64,000 bases of DNA from Clostridiales bacterium (GTDB lineage: Bacteria > Bacillota > DSM-16504 > Desulfitibacterales > JAICDB01), in contig JAICDB010000008.1 in assembly GCA_020063565.1 (NCBI GenBank), positions 103,914-167,913 on the forward strand, written 5' to 3'. The first letter of the stretch is position 1; each line of letters opens with the position of its first letter. Under the pieces are notes generated by a model, which did no database searches, was not told where the DNA came from, and saw only the letters and a program-made list of their open reading frames with translations. The position numbers and the translations under genes were made by a program. Positions 1 through 8,025 of the stretch are shown piece by piece.

Positions 1-129
1 CCGGCGATGCTCAAATTAGAAACTATGATGTTGAAATAGTATGGTAGAATATTTTTGAGTAATTTTTTTAAAAAGAAGGCAGGAATTATCATAATTTATA
101 GAGAATACTATATGTGAAAAGTAAAAATT

Positions 130-378
130 AAACCTGAGGCACCCGTAAAAGGGTTTAATAGGGAAATCGGTGAAAATCCGATGCGGTCCCGCCACTGTGA
201 TTGGGGAGCGCCTTGCATTATCCCACTGCCCGGCACTTAATCCGGTATTAACTTTAAGTTTAATCGCTACTAACATCCACGGATGAAAGTATTGAGTAAA
301 CTAATAAGTTGTATTGGATTAAGTGCTGGGTGGGAAGGGGCAAGGCTTGCTGTGAACCAGAGCCAGGAGACCTACCTT
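130..378 (+). ncRNA. Cobalamin riboswitch (copy 1, apparently orphan)
   Basis: Adenosylcobalamin-class aptamer. The B12-box-like core GCGGTCCCGCCACTGTGA lies at about 184-201, the upstream GAGGCACCC and AATAGGGAA segments at about 136-165, and the conserved 3' segment AGCCAGGAGACCT at 361-373. The peripheral arm is enlarged by a 102-nt insert (229-330). A two-state expression platform follows: TTGGGGGTT near 377 can pair with AACCCCCAA near 422, or the latter can form a terminator with GGTTGTGGGGTT. No B12-related gene follows; the next gene is ilvN with its own promoter, behind a second terminator. Aptamer identity is firm, its target is unknown. Confidence 0.88.
229..330. repeat. Invertible-looking 102-nt hairpin insert, orientation A
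   Basis: Fifteen-bp inverted arms (229-243 and 316-330, one G-U wobble) enclose 72 nt (244-315). The 72 nt are the exact reverse complement of 46443-46514 inside the second cobalamin riboswitch, 72 of 72 by eye, while the riboswitch sequence outside the arms runs in the same direction in both copies. The segment sits in a peripheral arm, not in the conserved core. Confidence 0.92.
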
Positions 379-421
379 GGGGGTTTAGTCTACGGTAGAT
401 AGACATATAATCTTGTAAACT

Positions 422-456
422 AACCCCCAACGTATAGGTTGTGGGGTTTAATTTTT
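422..456 (+). terminator. Terminator of riboswitch 1 expression platform
   Basis: AACCCCCAAC and GTTGTGGGGTT form a stem around GTATA, followed by TTAATTTTT. The left arm can instead pair with TTGGGGGTT at about 377-385, giving mutually exclusive antiterminator and terminator. Confidence 0.6.
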
Positions 457-489
457 GCTAAGCTTTAAAAATGATAGCTCTTCAAATTT

Positions 490-532
490 GCCGGTTATGC
501 TTCTCCCCCGGAGCAGTAACCGGCTTTTTTTT
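490..532 (+). terminator. Strong intrinsic terminator
   Basis: GCCGGTTA pairs with TAACCGGC around an inner TGCT/AGCA helix, followed by eight T. It separates the riboswitch from ilvN. Confidence 0.85.
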
Positions 533-539
533 AGAGGAA

Positions 540-556
540 GTTCGAAAAGGAACACG
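540..556. repeat. Partial copy of TTCGAAAAGG repeat
   Basis: GTTCGAAAAGGAACACG matches the left end of the repeats at 10950 and 57142. No right half with CTTTTCGAA is present here. Confidence 0.5.
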
Positions 557-633
557 CTCTATAAGCAACTTTACGAAACTGAGACGTAATTAAGTAAATT
601 GATAAATTCAATTTTTTGTTATTCGTTTTTTTA

Positions 634-662
634 TTGACTTTATTGTAATATAAGATTAAAAT
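634..662 (+). promoter_or_regulatory. Sigma-A promoter of ilvN
   Basis: TTGACT (634-639), 17-bp spacer, TAAAAT (657-662). The predicted start near 669 gives a short leader, so ilvN can be transcribed independently of the upstream riboswitch. Confidence 0.75.
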
Positions 663-702
663 AACAGGCAATACTAAAACTTTTTGTTCAAAGGAGGAGA
701 CT

Positions 703-1197
703 ATGAAGCACACACTAGCGTTACTTGTTGTTGATAGGCCCGCCGTACTATCTCATATTTCGGGATTGATTAGCCGCAGGGCCTTTAATATTGAAAGCAT
801 AGCGGCTGGTTCTACCGAACAGGAGAAGGTCACCAGAATAACCCTGGTAGTCGAATGTGAAGAAGACGAAATCGATCAGGTCATCAACCAACTGGCTAAA
901 TTAGTCGATGTAATAAAGATAGAAAATTTAACTGCTGAAAAAGCTATTATCAGAGAGCTTGCCCTTATAAAAGTAAAGGCGGATTCTGAAAAGCGTTCTG
1001 ACATTGTAGATATAGTAAATATTTTCAGAGCAAAGATAGTTGATGTAAATCGTGAAACCATGGTTATAGAATGTAGCGGGGAAAAGGAAAAAATAGATGC
1101 TTTATCTGAAGTGTTAGCCGAACATGGGATAGTTGAAATAGTAAGGACCGGCAAGATATCCATCTCCAGAAGCCCACTTCCTGTAAAAGATATGTAA
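703..1197 (+). CDS. ilvN: Acetolactate synthase small (regulatory) subunit
   Basis: Regulatory subunit that binds the catalytic IlvB subunit of acetohydroxyacid synthase and gives feedback control by branched-chain amino acids. The 164 aa are the normal length: an N-terminal ACT domain (about residues 4-78, with SHISGLISRRAFNIES near 17-32) and a C-terminal ALS small-subunit domain (about 84-158). ATG 703 follows AAGGAGGAG at good spacing. No ilvB lies beside it, so this is a stand-alone copy; the neighbour downstream is an amino-acid-type transporter. Whether it serves the biosynthetic enzyme or is a free-standing ACT regulator cannot be told from the sequence. Confidence 0.9.
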   Translation: MKHTLALLVVDRPAVLSHISGLISRRAFNIESIAAGSTEQEKVTRITLVVECEEDEIDQVINQLAKLVDVIKIENLTAEKAIIRELALIKVKADSEKRSDIVDIVNIFRAKIVDVNRETMVIECSGEKEKIDALSEVLAEHGIVEIVRTGKISISRSPLPVKDM

Positions 1198-1374
1198 TTT
1201 TTAATTTAAAAAAAATTTTATTACAAAAAAATACATCTCAAAAAGAAGGAAAATCGTCTCAGGACGTAGAATGATGGCGGAAAAGGAGGTGTCAACCTGT
1301 CTATTAGCAATAATTCGTTAGCTTAAAAATTAATTTTTTAAAATAATGCTAATATTAAGGAGGTTTAAAAAGGA

Positions 1375-2880
1375 ATGGCAAGAGAACAATGGGGATCACG
1401 TGTAGGTTTTATTTTAGCTGCTGTTGGTTCAGCTGTAGGTTTGGGTAACATCTGGGGTTTTCCTTACAGGGCTTTCTCTAATGGTGGTGGAGCATTTTTC
1501 ATTCCGTATTTATTTGCGCTTTTAACAGCGGGTATTCCCATTATGATTTTGGAATTATCTATGGGGCAAAAGAACCAGGGCGCTGCACCCTTAACTTTTG
1601 CTAAGCTAAACCGTAAATGGGAATGGCTTGGTTGGATGCAGACTTTTATTAGTTTTGTAATTGCAGTTTACTATGTTGCTATTATAGGTTGGGCTATTGC
1701 ATATTCTTATTTTTCCTTTAGCCAGGCATGGGGTGAAGATACTAAGGGATTCCTATTTGGAAATTATTTGGGTGTTACCAGCAGTCAGTTTGAACTGGGC
1801 GGACTGCAGTTAGGTGTACTTGTTCCATTGATTATTGCCTGGATAGTTATTTATGCTGCTCTGCGCGGTGGTGTTAAGAAAGGTATTGAGTTTGCAAATA
1901 AAATTTTCATGCCGCTTTTAGCGCTTTTCTTGGTAATTATTGCTATTCGTGGAGTAACTTTACCTGGAGCTTCCCAGGGTCTGAATTTCTTGTTTAAGCC
2001 TGATTTCAGCCGTATTTTTGACTTTAACGTATGGACAGCTGCTTACGGTCAGATTTTCTTTAGTTTGAGTATTTGTTTTGCCATTATGATTACTTACTCC
2101 AGCTACCTACCCAAAAAGACAGATATTGTAAACAACGGCTTCATGGTATCGCTTCTTAATTGCAGTTTCAGTCTTCTGGCAGGCTTTGCAGTATTCGGAG
2201 TGCTTGGTTTTATGGCTCAATCTCAAGGTGTTGGAGTACAGGATGTTGCAGCCGGTGGAGTAGGGTTGGCTTTCGTTGTTTTTCCGAAAGCCATTAGCAT
2301 GATGCCTTTTGCTCCCGGATTCTTTGGTTTCTTATTTTTTACTTGCCTGGTATTTGCCGGACTTTCGTCTGCTATATCAATTAACGAAGCGGTACTGTCA
2401 GGATTTATGGATAAATTCTCCGTTTCCAGGAAGAGGGCTGTTAATGTCTACTGTGTTATAGCATTTGTTGTGAGTTTATTGTTTGCAACAGGCGCCGGAC
2501 TCTTAATTTTAGATGTTGTAGACCACTTTATTATGCAGATTGCTATTGTATTTGCTGGATTGATTGAAGTGATTATGGTTGCTTGGTTCTTCAACCTTGA
2601 CAGCATTAAAGACCATATCAACCCCATGTCTGAATTCAAGGTGGGTGCCTGGTGGGACTTCATGCTGAAAATCGTAACTCCGCTTGTGCTGGGGTACATG
2701 GGTGTTAATCAGCTAATTAGTGACCTTACTACTAACTATGGTGAGTATACTACCAGTGCAATAGTGGTATTTGGATGGTTAGTGGTGCTTGGTACATTAG
2801 TTCTTGGTCTAACAATGCAGTTTATTGGATGGAAGGATGAAAAGCTATTAAGTCCTAATGTTCTCAATTCACAATCCTAA
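1375..2880 (+). CDS. Neurotransmitter:sodium symporter (NSS/SNF) family transporter
   Basis: Sodium-coupled symporter of amino acids or related amines in the cytoplasmic membrane, LeuT fold. The 501 aa contain 11-12 hydrophobic segments. The family signature GSAVGLGNIWGFPYR (about residues 18-32), with unwound-helix glycines and Na-site residues, and LELSMGQ (about 60-66) are present. ATG follows AAGGAGG. The gene is followed after 15 nt by a 33-aa single-helix peptide resembling MetS. This two-gene arrangement is known for bacterial methionine/alanine importers (MetP-MetS), so methionine or a small neutral amino acid is the favoured but unproven substrate. Confidence 0.9.
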   Translation: MAREQWGSRVGFILAAVGSAVGLGNIWGFPYRAFSNGGGAFFIPYLFALLTAGIPIMILELSMGQKNQGAAPLTFAKLNRKWEWLGWMQTFISFVIAVYYVAIIGWAIAYSYFSFSQAWGEDTKGFLFGNYLGVTSSQFELGGLQLGVLVPLIIAWIVIYAALRGGVKKGIEFANKIFMPLLALFLVIIAIRGVTLPGASQGLNFLFKPDFSRIFDFNVWTAAYGQIFFSLSICFAIMITYSSYLPKKTDIVNNGFMVSLLNCSFSLLAGFAVFGVLGFMAQSQGVGVQDVAAGGVGLAFVVFPKAISMMPFAPGFFGFLFFTCLVFAGLSSAISINEAVLSGFMDKFSVSRKRAVNVYCVIAFVVSLLFATGAGLLILDVVDHFIMQIAIVFAGLIEVIMVAWFFNLDSIKDHINPMSEFKVGAWWDFMLKIVTPLVLGYMGVNQLISDLTTNYGEYTTSAIVVFGWLVVLGTLVLGLTMQFIGWKDEKLLSPNVLNSQS

Positions 2881-2895
2881 ATAGGAGGTTAAAAT

Positions 2896-2997
2896 ATGAG
2901 CGGTAGTGCAATTGCAATGATGATATTTGCCATGCTAGTACTCTGGGGCGGATCCGCCTATTGTATTAGTATAGCCATGAAGAATAAAGGAATATAA
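2896..2997 (+). CDS. MetS-like small subunit of NSS transporter (33 aa)
   Basis: Thirty-three-residue peptide with one hydrophobic helix (about residues 5-27) and a short basic tail (AMKNKGI). ATG 2896 is preceded by TAGGAGG and lies 15 nt after the symporter stop. Tiny one-helix partners of NSS transporters are established (methionine/alanine importer small subunit, MetS in corynebacteria). Position, size and helix fit that role. A rho-independent terminator follows immediately, closing a two-gene operon. Confidence 0.72.
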   Translation: MSGSAIAMMIFAMLVLWGGSAYCISIAMKNKGI

Positions 2998-3012
2998 AAA
3001 AATTAAATAAAT

Positions 3013-3047
3013 TAAAAAATGAGGCGCCTCAAGCGCCTCATTTTTTA
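3013..3047 (+). terminator. Terminator of NSS operon
   Basis: GAGGCGC...GCGCCTC stem followed by TTTTTT. Confidence 0.9.
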
Positions 3048-3132
3048 TATTTGTTAAAAAAGTCAAAATTAGTAAGGAATAGTCCGCTTAAGTTTTGAAA
3101 AAGCTAATTATAAAAGGAGGGGTTTTAAGAAA

Positions 3133-3246
3133 ATGATTTTTAAACGCGGTGAAAAAATAAGAAGATTTCACTGGATAGGAATGATTCTTTATCCACTGGC
3201 CTTCCTAAAAGGGCTGATTTTAGGTAGAGTTTTAGCTAAAAGATAG
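3133..3246 (+). CDS. Hypothetical 37-aa membrane peptide
   Basis: Small gene: ATG 3133 with AGGAGGGG about 10 nt upstream, ending TAG 3244-3246, followed by a terminator. The product has a basic N-terminus (FKRGEKIRRFHW) and one hydrophobic helix (about residues 14-33), ending AKR. No family is recognised. The good ribosome site and the terminators on either side support it as a real mono-cistronic microprotein rather than chance. Confidence 0.55.
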   Translation: MIFKRGEKIRRFHWIGMILYPLAFLKGLILGRVLAKR

Positions 3247-3251
3247 TTTGT

Positions 3252-3280
3252 GCGGGGTTATTAACCCCCTCCTTTTTTGT
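3252..3280 (+). terminator. Terminator after 37-aa peptide gene
   Basis: GGGGTTA/TTAACCCC stem, then CTCCTTTTTT. Confidence 0.75.
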
Positions 3281-3317
3281 ATTGAGATTTATCTCATAGA
3301 TGATACCGCTTGAAAAA

Positions 3318-4043
3318 TTACGGTCTAAAAGACTCCTTAATTTTCTCTTTTTTAGCTTCGTCCTCTTCTTCTAAATAATACTTTAGGTTATCAAGTCCTA
3401 CTCTTTCAATGAAAGCTGAGAATCTTTCTGCTTTGTTAGCTGTTTCTTTGTAAACTTCCAGTAAGTCTTTGACAATTTGTTTGGTTTCATCTACTGATTT
3501 TTCCGCGAATAGTTCGTCTGCCACCCGTGCTTTTTTACCGGAATTTCCACCAACTACAATTTTATAACCGTTTTTAGAACCAATTAATCCGATGTCTTTA
3601 ACCCAGGACTCTGAGCAAGAGTTAGGACAGCCGCTGACGCCAATTTTAAATTTCCAGGGAAGCTCCATGCCGTGATAAAGCTTATCAAGTTCCATTCCCA
3701 TCCCTACTGCATCCTGTAACCCAACTCTACAAAATGTGGTTCCGGGACAAACCTTTACGCTCCTGACAACTTTACCAATAGCCTGCCCTTTCTCCATTCC
3801 GAGTTCTTCCCAAGCGGCTTCAAGATCTTCCTCTTTGATTCCTACAATTGCTATCCTTTGCGCAGAAGTTACTTTGATTGCTTGCGCTCCGTACTTTTCA
3901 GCAACTTCTGCAATTTTTTTCAGACCGTTTACATCCGTTACTCCGGCAGGCAGATGCGGTACTATGGCATATGTTTCTCTGTCCCTTTGAACTATTGAAC
4001 CTAATTCAGGAATATCTTTCTTTTTTACTTCACCCACTGTCAT
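3318..4043 (-). CDS. Small assimilatory-type sulfite reductase (siroheme/4Fe-4S)
   Basis: Single-subunit redox protein of the low-molecular-weight sulfite/nitrite reductase type, predicted to reduce sulfite or a related oxyanion with a coupled siroheme and [4Fe-4S]. It has a ferredoxin-like half-domain (about residues 10-75), then the paired cysteines CPGTTFC (about 99-105) and GCPNSC (about 138-143) that hold the cluster and siroheme. About 241 aa, typical of this minimal class. Start choice: AAGGAG lies only 2 nt from ATG 4043 but 8 nt from GTG 4037, so translation may begin at 4037; GTG 4046 overlaps the ribosome site. It is divergent from rubrerythrin, and an AT-rich inverted repeat sits upstream of each gene. 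Confidence 0.82.
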   Translation of the reverse strand: MTVGEVKKKDIPELGSIVQRDRETYAIVPHLPAGVTDVNGLKKIAEVAEKYGAQAIKVTSAQRIAIVGIKEEDLEAAWEELGMEKGQAIGKVVRSVKVCPGTTFCRVGLQDAVGMGMELDKLYHGMELPWKFKIGVSGCPNSCSESWVKDIGLIGSKNGYKIVVGGNSGKKARVADELFAEKSVDETKQIVKDLLEVYKETANKAERFSAFIERVGLDNLKYYLEEEDEAKKEKIKESFRP

Positions 4044-4181
4044 CACTCCTTAACTTAATAATAACAATTACTATTATAACATAAAATCCGTTTTCCTCAA
4101 GGTTTTTTGTTCTTACTTTTATTTTTTTTATATTTTTTAAATGATTTCTAGAAAAATTCTGAAAGAGTTCTAAAAAAGATA

Positions 4182-4227
4182 TTGACAAATAAGTTAAAAC
4201 ACCATATAATAATAGCAACAATTATTA
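4182..4227 (+). promoter_or_regulatory. Rubrerythrin promoter with AT-rich operator-like repeat
   Basis: TTGACA (4182-4187), 17 bp, TATAAT (4205-4210). TAATAAT-7-ATTATTA (4207-4227) overlaps the -10. A similar element, TAATA...TATTA, lies at about 4057-4075 beside the divergent sulfite reductase. Rubrerythrins are commonly controlled by PerR-type repressors, so a peroxide-responsive operator is plausible. The promoter is firm, the operator is inference. Confidence 0.7.
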
Positions 4228-4269
4228 ATAACTACATAAAAGATAATAAACTAAAGGAGAGGATATTTA

Positions 4270-4788
4270 ATGAGCAAGAAGACTATTGAAAACCTAAAGG
4301 CTGCATTTGCAGGGGAGAGTCAAGCTAGAAATAAGTATACATTTTTTGCAAAGGTTGCCCGTAAAGAAGGATATCCAAGAATTGCAGATGTTTTTGAAGA
4401 AGCTGCTGAAAATGAAAAGAAACATGCAGAAATTATTCTGCGTCTATTAGAAGGAATTGGAGACACCAAGGAAAACCTCAAAGCAGCAATTGCAGGAGAA
4501 ACATATGAATATACAGACATGTATCCTGAATTTTTAAAGGTTGCTGAAGAAGAGGGTGAAGAAGAAGCTGCTGCTTATTTCCGTAGCGTTATTGTAGCAG
4601 AAGATAACCACGCTGCCAAGTTTAAGGAAATGCTGGATAAACTGGAAAATGGCAAGCTTTTTAAAACAGACAATGAAAATATTAAATGGCGCTGCAGAGT
4701 TTGCGGATATATTTATGAAGGAAATGAACCGCCTGAAGAATGTCCTTTATGCAAACACCCCAGGGAGTTTTATGATCCTACCCACTAA
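4270..4788 (+). CDS. rbr: Rubrerythrin
   Basis: Cytoplasmic non-heme diiron peroxidase that detoxifies hydrogen peroxide in anaerobes. It has an N-terminal four-helix ferritin-like domain with ligands near E16, E49/H52 and E111/H114, and a C-terminal rubredoxin-like domain with C142, C145, C158 and C161. The 172 aa are slightly shorter than many rubrerythrins, but both sites are complete. AAGGAGAGG precedes ATG. It has a consensus promoter and a following terminator shared with a convergent ferredoxin, a plausible electron donor. Confidence 0.95.
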   Translation: MSKKTIENLKAAFAGESQARNKYTFFAKVARKEGYPRIADVFEEAAENEKKHAEIILRLLEGIGDTKENLKAAIAGETYEYTDMYPEFLKVAEEEGEEEAAAYFRSVIVAEDNHAAKFKEMLDKLENGKLFKTDNENIKWRCRVCGYIYEGNEPPEECPLCKHPREFYDPTH

Positions 4789-4802
4789 ATTTACTTTCTA
4801 TA

Positions 4803-4835
4803 TCAAAGCCACCGTTTCAAACGGTGGCTTTATTT
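4803..4835. terminator. Bidirectional terminator between rbr and ferredoxin
   Basis: AAAGCCACCGTTT and AAACGGTGGCTTT form a perfect stem with A and T tracts on both sides; it can serve both convergent genes. Confidence 0.85.
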
Positions 4836-4855
4836 CCTGGATAAATCTTTTTATT

Positions 4856-5062
4856 TTATTCCTCTGTAATGGCTTCTACAGGGCATGATTCCAGTCCTTC
4901 GCGTGCACATTCCTCGAGATCTTCCGGAACATCCTCATTCACATACTTTGATATTGCCAAACTTTCGTCGTCATTCCATTCGTAAACTTCTGGACATGTT
5001 TCTATACAGTTTCCGCATGCTATGCAAAGGTCGTCATCTACTTTTGCTCTCAATGCCTTCAC
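4856..5062 (-). CDS. Ferredoxin, single [4Fe-4S]
   Basis: Soluble low-potential electron carrier, 68 aa. C13, C16, C19 and C60 (followed by P61) are the expected cluster ligands. C23 and C52 sit where monocluster ferredoxins of the Thermotoga/Desulfovibrio gigas type carry a disulfide. Very acidic. The ribosome site AAGAGGAGG precedes ATG 5062. Monocistronic and convergent with rubrerythrin. Confidence 0.9.
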   Translation of the reverse strand: MKALRAKVDDDLCIACGNCIETCPEVYEWNDDESLAISKYVNEDVPEDLEECAREGLESCPVEAITEE

Positions 5063-5265
5063 CTCCTCTTAAAGTGAAACTTCTTTTAGTAAGGATTGAA
5101 GTGATTAATTTGCTTCTCTAGTTTGTGGTAAATACCGGAAAAGTATACGCACTGACTTATAAAAATGTAAAATTTATATCTAAAAGAAGGTAATTGTTTT
5201 CTTTTGTCGTATTTCAATAGTAGTTGTCTAGAACTTTTTTATTTATACATGAAGGTGTTGAAAGC

Positions 5266-6474
5266 ATGAGTAGGAAAGAAAATTGCCTCTTTAGCGGTTT
5301 GATTGCATCTTTGTCCCTTGCCCTTGACCTTGAAGAAAACAGGAAGTTGTACCATGCCTGGAGGGTTGCCTTATTATCCTGGCCCATCTCAAAGATAATT
5401 TGCCCCCGGGAAGCGGGTATAATATTTTATGGAGCTCTGCTGCATGATATAGGCGCCATAGGAATGGATGATCATATAGTGCATAAGGCAGTGCATGGAA
5501 CTACCGATGCCATAGAAATAAGGCGTCATCCTCAAAGAGGCGCTGCCATTATAAAAATTATTCCTGAACTTAAACATGCGGCGAGATATATTTTGGAACA
5601 CCATGAAATGTGGAATGGTAGCGGTTATCCAAAGGGGTTAAAGGGTAATGAAATTAGTCTGGGCGCTCAGATTATAGCAGCAGCTGATTTGTTTGATGTT
5701 ATTTTAAGACGAGTGGGGAAAATACCTTTAGAAGGAATGTTAAATAAAATTAGGTCTTATGTGAGTAGTTATATTTCTGAGGAAATCTTTGGAGTTTTAT
5801 TACAGGTGTTGACAACTGACTTTTATAATCAGTTGCAGAGTGATCAGGGACTGGAAGAGGCTATGAAAGAGGTTTTGAAAAAGGTCCCACCTCCTTCTGA
5901 AAAGCTTAATGATACTACTTCTACCACTTCTGCCCTTGCGGCAGTCATTGATGCTAAACACCAGTATACTGCCGGGCACTCTGAAAGGGTGGCGCTCTAT
6001 GCACTTAATATAGGAAGTGAGATGGGATTAAATTTAAATGAAATGGAAAAACTCCAAAGGGCCGGCTTACTTCACGATTTAGGGAAAATAGGTGTTCCCA
6101 GATCCATTCTAGATAAGCCAGGAGGCCTGACAAAAGAAGAATTTGGAATTATAAAGAAGCATCCCCAGGGAACCATAGATATCCTGTCCATGATAGATGT
6201 TTTTAATGACATTGCTTACATAGCGGGAGGACATCATGAGAGGGTAGACGGTCAAGGATATCCATATGGCTTGTATAGAGATGAAATACCTTTAATGGGA
6301 AGAATCTTAGCTGTTGCAGATGCTTTTGATGCAATAACCAGTAACAGGCCATATCAACCTACACGGAACAAGGAAGAAGCATTTCGCATTTTACAAAAAA
6401 ATTGTGGCTCGCAGTTTGATAAAAAGGTGGTTGAAGCCGCTTTGGAAGGTTTGAAGGATGTAGACCTTATTTAA
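5266..6474 (+). CDS. Tandem HD-GYP domain protein (putative cyclic-dinucleotide phosphodiesterase)
   Basis: 402-aa cytoplasmic protein with two HD-type domains. The first (about 25-165) has HDIGA at 60-64 and NGSGYP at 117-122. The second (about 205-400) is canonical: HDLGKIG at 250-256, HHER near 293-296 and GQGYP near 299-303. HD-GYP domains hydrolyse cyclic di-GMP. The Lys of HDxGK is Ala in the first domain, suggesting that domain is regulatory or degenerate. No receiver or PAS input domain is present. ATG 5266 is chosen because GAAGGTG lies 8 nt upstream; an earlier in-frame ATG at 5224 has no ribosome site. Confidence 0.85.
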   Translation: MSRKENCLFSGLIASLSLALDLEENRKLYHAWRVALLSWPISKIICPREAGIIFYGALLHDIGAIGMDDHIVHKAVHGTTDAIEIRRHPQRGAAIIKIIPELKHAARYILEHHEMWNGSGYPKGLKGNEISLGAQIIAAADLFDVILRRVGKIPLEGMLNKIRSYVSSYISEEIFGVLLQVLTTDFYNQLQSDQGLEEAMKEVLKKVPPPSEKLNDTTSTTSALAAVIDAKHQYTAGHSERVALYALNIGSEMGLNLNEMEKLQRAGLLHDLGKIGVPRSILDKPGGLTKEEFGIIKKHPQGTIDILSMIDVFNDIAYIAGGHHERVDGQGYPYGLYRDEIPLMGRILAVADAFDAITSNRPYQPTRNKEEAFRILQKNCGSQFDKKVVEAALEGLKDVDLI

Positions 6475-6499
6475 ATTCAACAATTAGCAGGTGAGTATA

Positions 6500-7135
6500 A
6501 TGGCAAAGGAATTTTACACAGTTGCAAGAAAGGCTGAAAAGGAAATTATTATAAAAAAGTCTCGCTTCATAGCATATGTTGCTCCAACTGCAACTGAAAA
6601 AGATGCTGAAGAGTTTATTGCAGAAATCAAAAAAAAGCATAAGGATGCCACTCATAATGTTTCAGCTTTTATTGTTGGCAGGGAAAAACAAGTACAAAGG
6701 GCAAATGATGATGGAGAACCGAATGGTACTGCCGGCAAGCCTGTCCTGGAAGTTCTTAAAAATAAAGAATTGACAGATGTTACTGTTGTAGTCACCCGCT
6801 ATTTCGGAGGAATAAAGCTTGGGGCAGGCGGTCTTATCAGGGCCTATGGAAAAAGCGCCATAGAGGGAATTGAGGCAGCCGGTGAAGTTGTAAGAAAGCT
6901 CTTTAGACTTGTTGCAATAGAAATGGATTATTCCATGTTTGGAGCTGTGCAAAGAACGGTTGAAGATTTAGACTTGCCAATTGATGGAATTGATTATACA
7001 GATAAGGTTACCATGAAGGTACTAGTTCCTGAAGACGATTCGGATAATTTTATCAAGCGTATGATAGATTTTACTAATGGCAATGCAATAATAGAAAAGG
7101 AAGATACGCGCTATTTGAATTTCTCCAGAAATTAA
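6500..7135 (+). CDS. YigZ/IMPACT family protein
   Basis: Conserved protein of the UPF0029/YigZ-IMPACT family, about 211 aa. The N-terminal domain carries the signature RYFGGIKLGAGGLIRAYG (about residues 100-117) and a small C-terminal domain follows. Eukaryotic IMPACT affects translation control; the bacterial role is poorly defined. ATG 6500 is preceded by AGGTGAG; a GTG at 6491 overlaps that site and is less likely. Probably co-transcribed with the upstream HD-GYP gene (26-nt gap). Confidence 0.9.
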   Translation: MAKEFYTVARKAEKEIIIKKSRFIAYVAPTATEKDAEEFIAEIKKKHKDATHNVSAFIVGREKQVQRANDDGEPNGTAGKPVLEVLKNKELTDVTVVVTRYFGGIKLGAGGLIRAYGKSAIEGIEAAGEVVRKLFRLVAIEMDYSMFGAVQRTVEDLDLPIDGIDYTDKVTMKVLVPEDDSDNFIKRMIDFTNGNAIIEKEDTRYLNFSRN

Positions 7136-7184
7136 CTTAATATAAAAGTGGATAATAACCTTGCTTGAAAGGATTTGAAATTTT

Positions 7185-8015
7185 ATGGAACAAAAAATTA
7201 GATTAGTTACCGATTCTACGGCTTACTTGCCTGCAAAAACTTTACAGAAATATCCCTTTATAGATATTGTTCCTTTATCTGTAAATTTCGAGGATGGTAA
7301 TATGCTTGATTATGTAGAAAATAACAGCATTTTTGTAGAAAAGCTAGAAAATTCTGATAATCTTCCTACAACATCACGACCTTCTCCCGAACAATTCCTT
7401 GAAGTGTTTCGGCCTGTAGTACAAGCAGGGGGCGAAGTGATTTGTATAACTTTATCTTCAAAACTGAGCGGTACATACGAAAGTGCTTTGACTGCTGCCG
7501 GAGAAGTAGATGAAGAAAAAATTACAGTGATAGATTCAAAGGTTACAGCTGCAGGTTTAGCCTATCTGGCAGAGCAGGCTGCAGAGCTTGTACTTCAAGG
7601 AAAAAAACGTAAAGAAATTGTAGATATTATTACTGAGAAAGCAGAAAAAATAAAAATTGTCTTAATACCTGCCACACTGGAATATTTAAAGAAAGGTGGT
7701 CGTATAGGCGGCGCAAAGGCTTTTCTTGGAACAATAATGAATATTAAACCTATTTTATATGTTACTGATGGTAAAGTTGAAGCGCTGGATAAGGTCAGGA
7801 CTACCAAAAAAGCGCTTGCACGACTAGTAGATGAGATGCCTGCTGATGCTAAACGTATTGTGGTAGCTCATTTGATGGCTCCTGAGGTGGCAGAAAAAAT
7901 TAAGGCTCTGATAGCCAATAAAGTAACAAATGCAAGAATAGATGTAGTAGAGTTAGGTCCTGTTATCAGTGTGCATGTTGGACCGGGGGTAGTAGGGGCT
8001 ATATTGTGTGACTAG
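7185..8015 (+). CDS. DegV family fatty-acid-binding protein (FakB-type)
   Basis: 276 aa, full-length DegV fold. It begins with the family motif TDSTAYLP (about residues 9-16), and SSKLSGTYESA (about 93-103) with GGRIGG (about 168-173) complete the fatty-acid pocket. FakB proteins present bound fatty acids to the kinase FakA so that exogenous fatty acids enter phospholipid synthesis. The FakA-like gene starts only 10 nt downstream, strongly supporting this pairing. ATG 7185 has only a weak ribosome site (GAAAGGA). Confidence 0.88.
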   Translation: MEQKIRLVTDSTAYLPAKTLQKYPFIDIVPLSVNFEDGNMLDYVENNSIFVEKLENSDNLPTTSRPSPEQFLEVFRPVVQAGGEVICITLSSKLSGTYESALTAAGEVDEEKITVIDSKVTAAGLAYLAEQAAELVLQGKKRKEIVDIITEKAEKIKIVLIPATLEYLKKGGRIGGAKAFLGTIMNIKPILYVTDGKVEALDKVRTTKKALARLVDEMPADAKRIVVAHLMAPEVAEKIKALIANKVTNARIDVVELGPVISVHVGPGVVGAILCD

Positions 8016-8025
8016 GAGTGATTAA

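Noticed and set aside
16-276. Minus-strand open frame of 86 codons over riboswitch 1, and a related one at 46092-46475
   Set aside because: They share peptide sequence only because both cross the same riboswitch core; no ribosome site, and the RNA structure explains the conservation.
1271-1321. Possible 16-codon leader peptide (MMAEKEVSTCLLAIIR) before the NSS gene
   Set aside because: No clear ribosome site before the ATG and no regulatory codon run or attenuator; cannot be supported.
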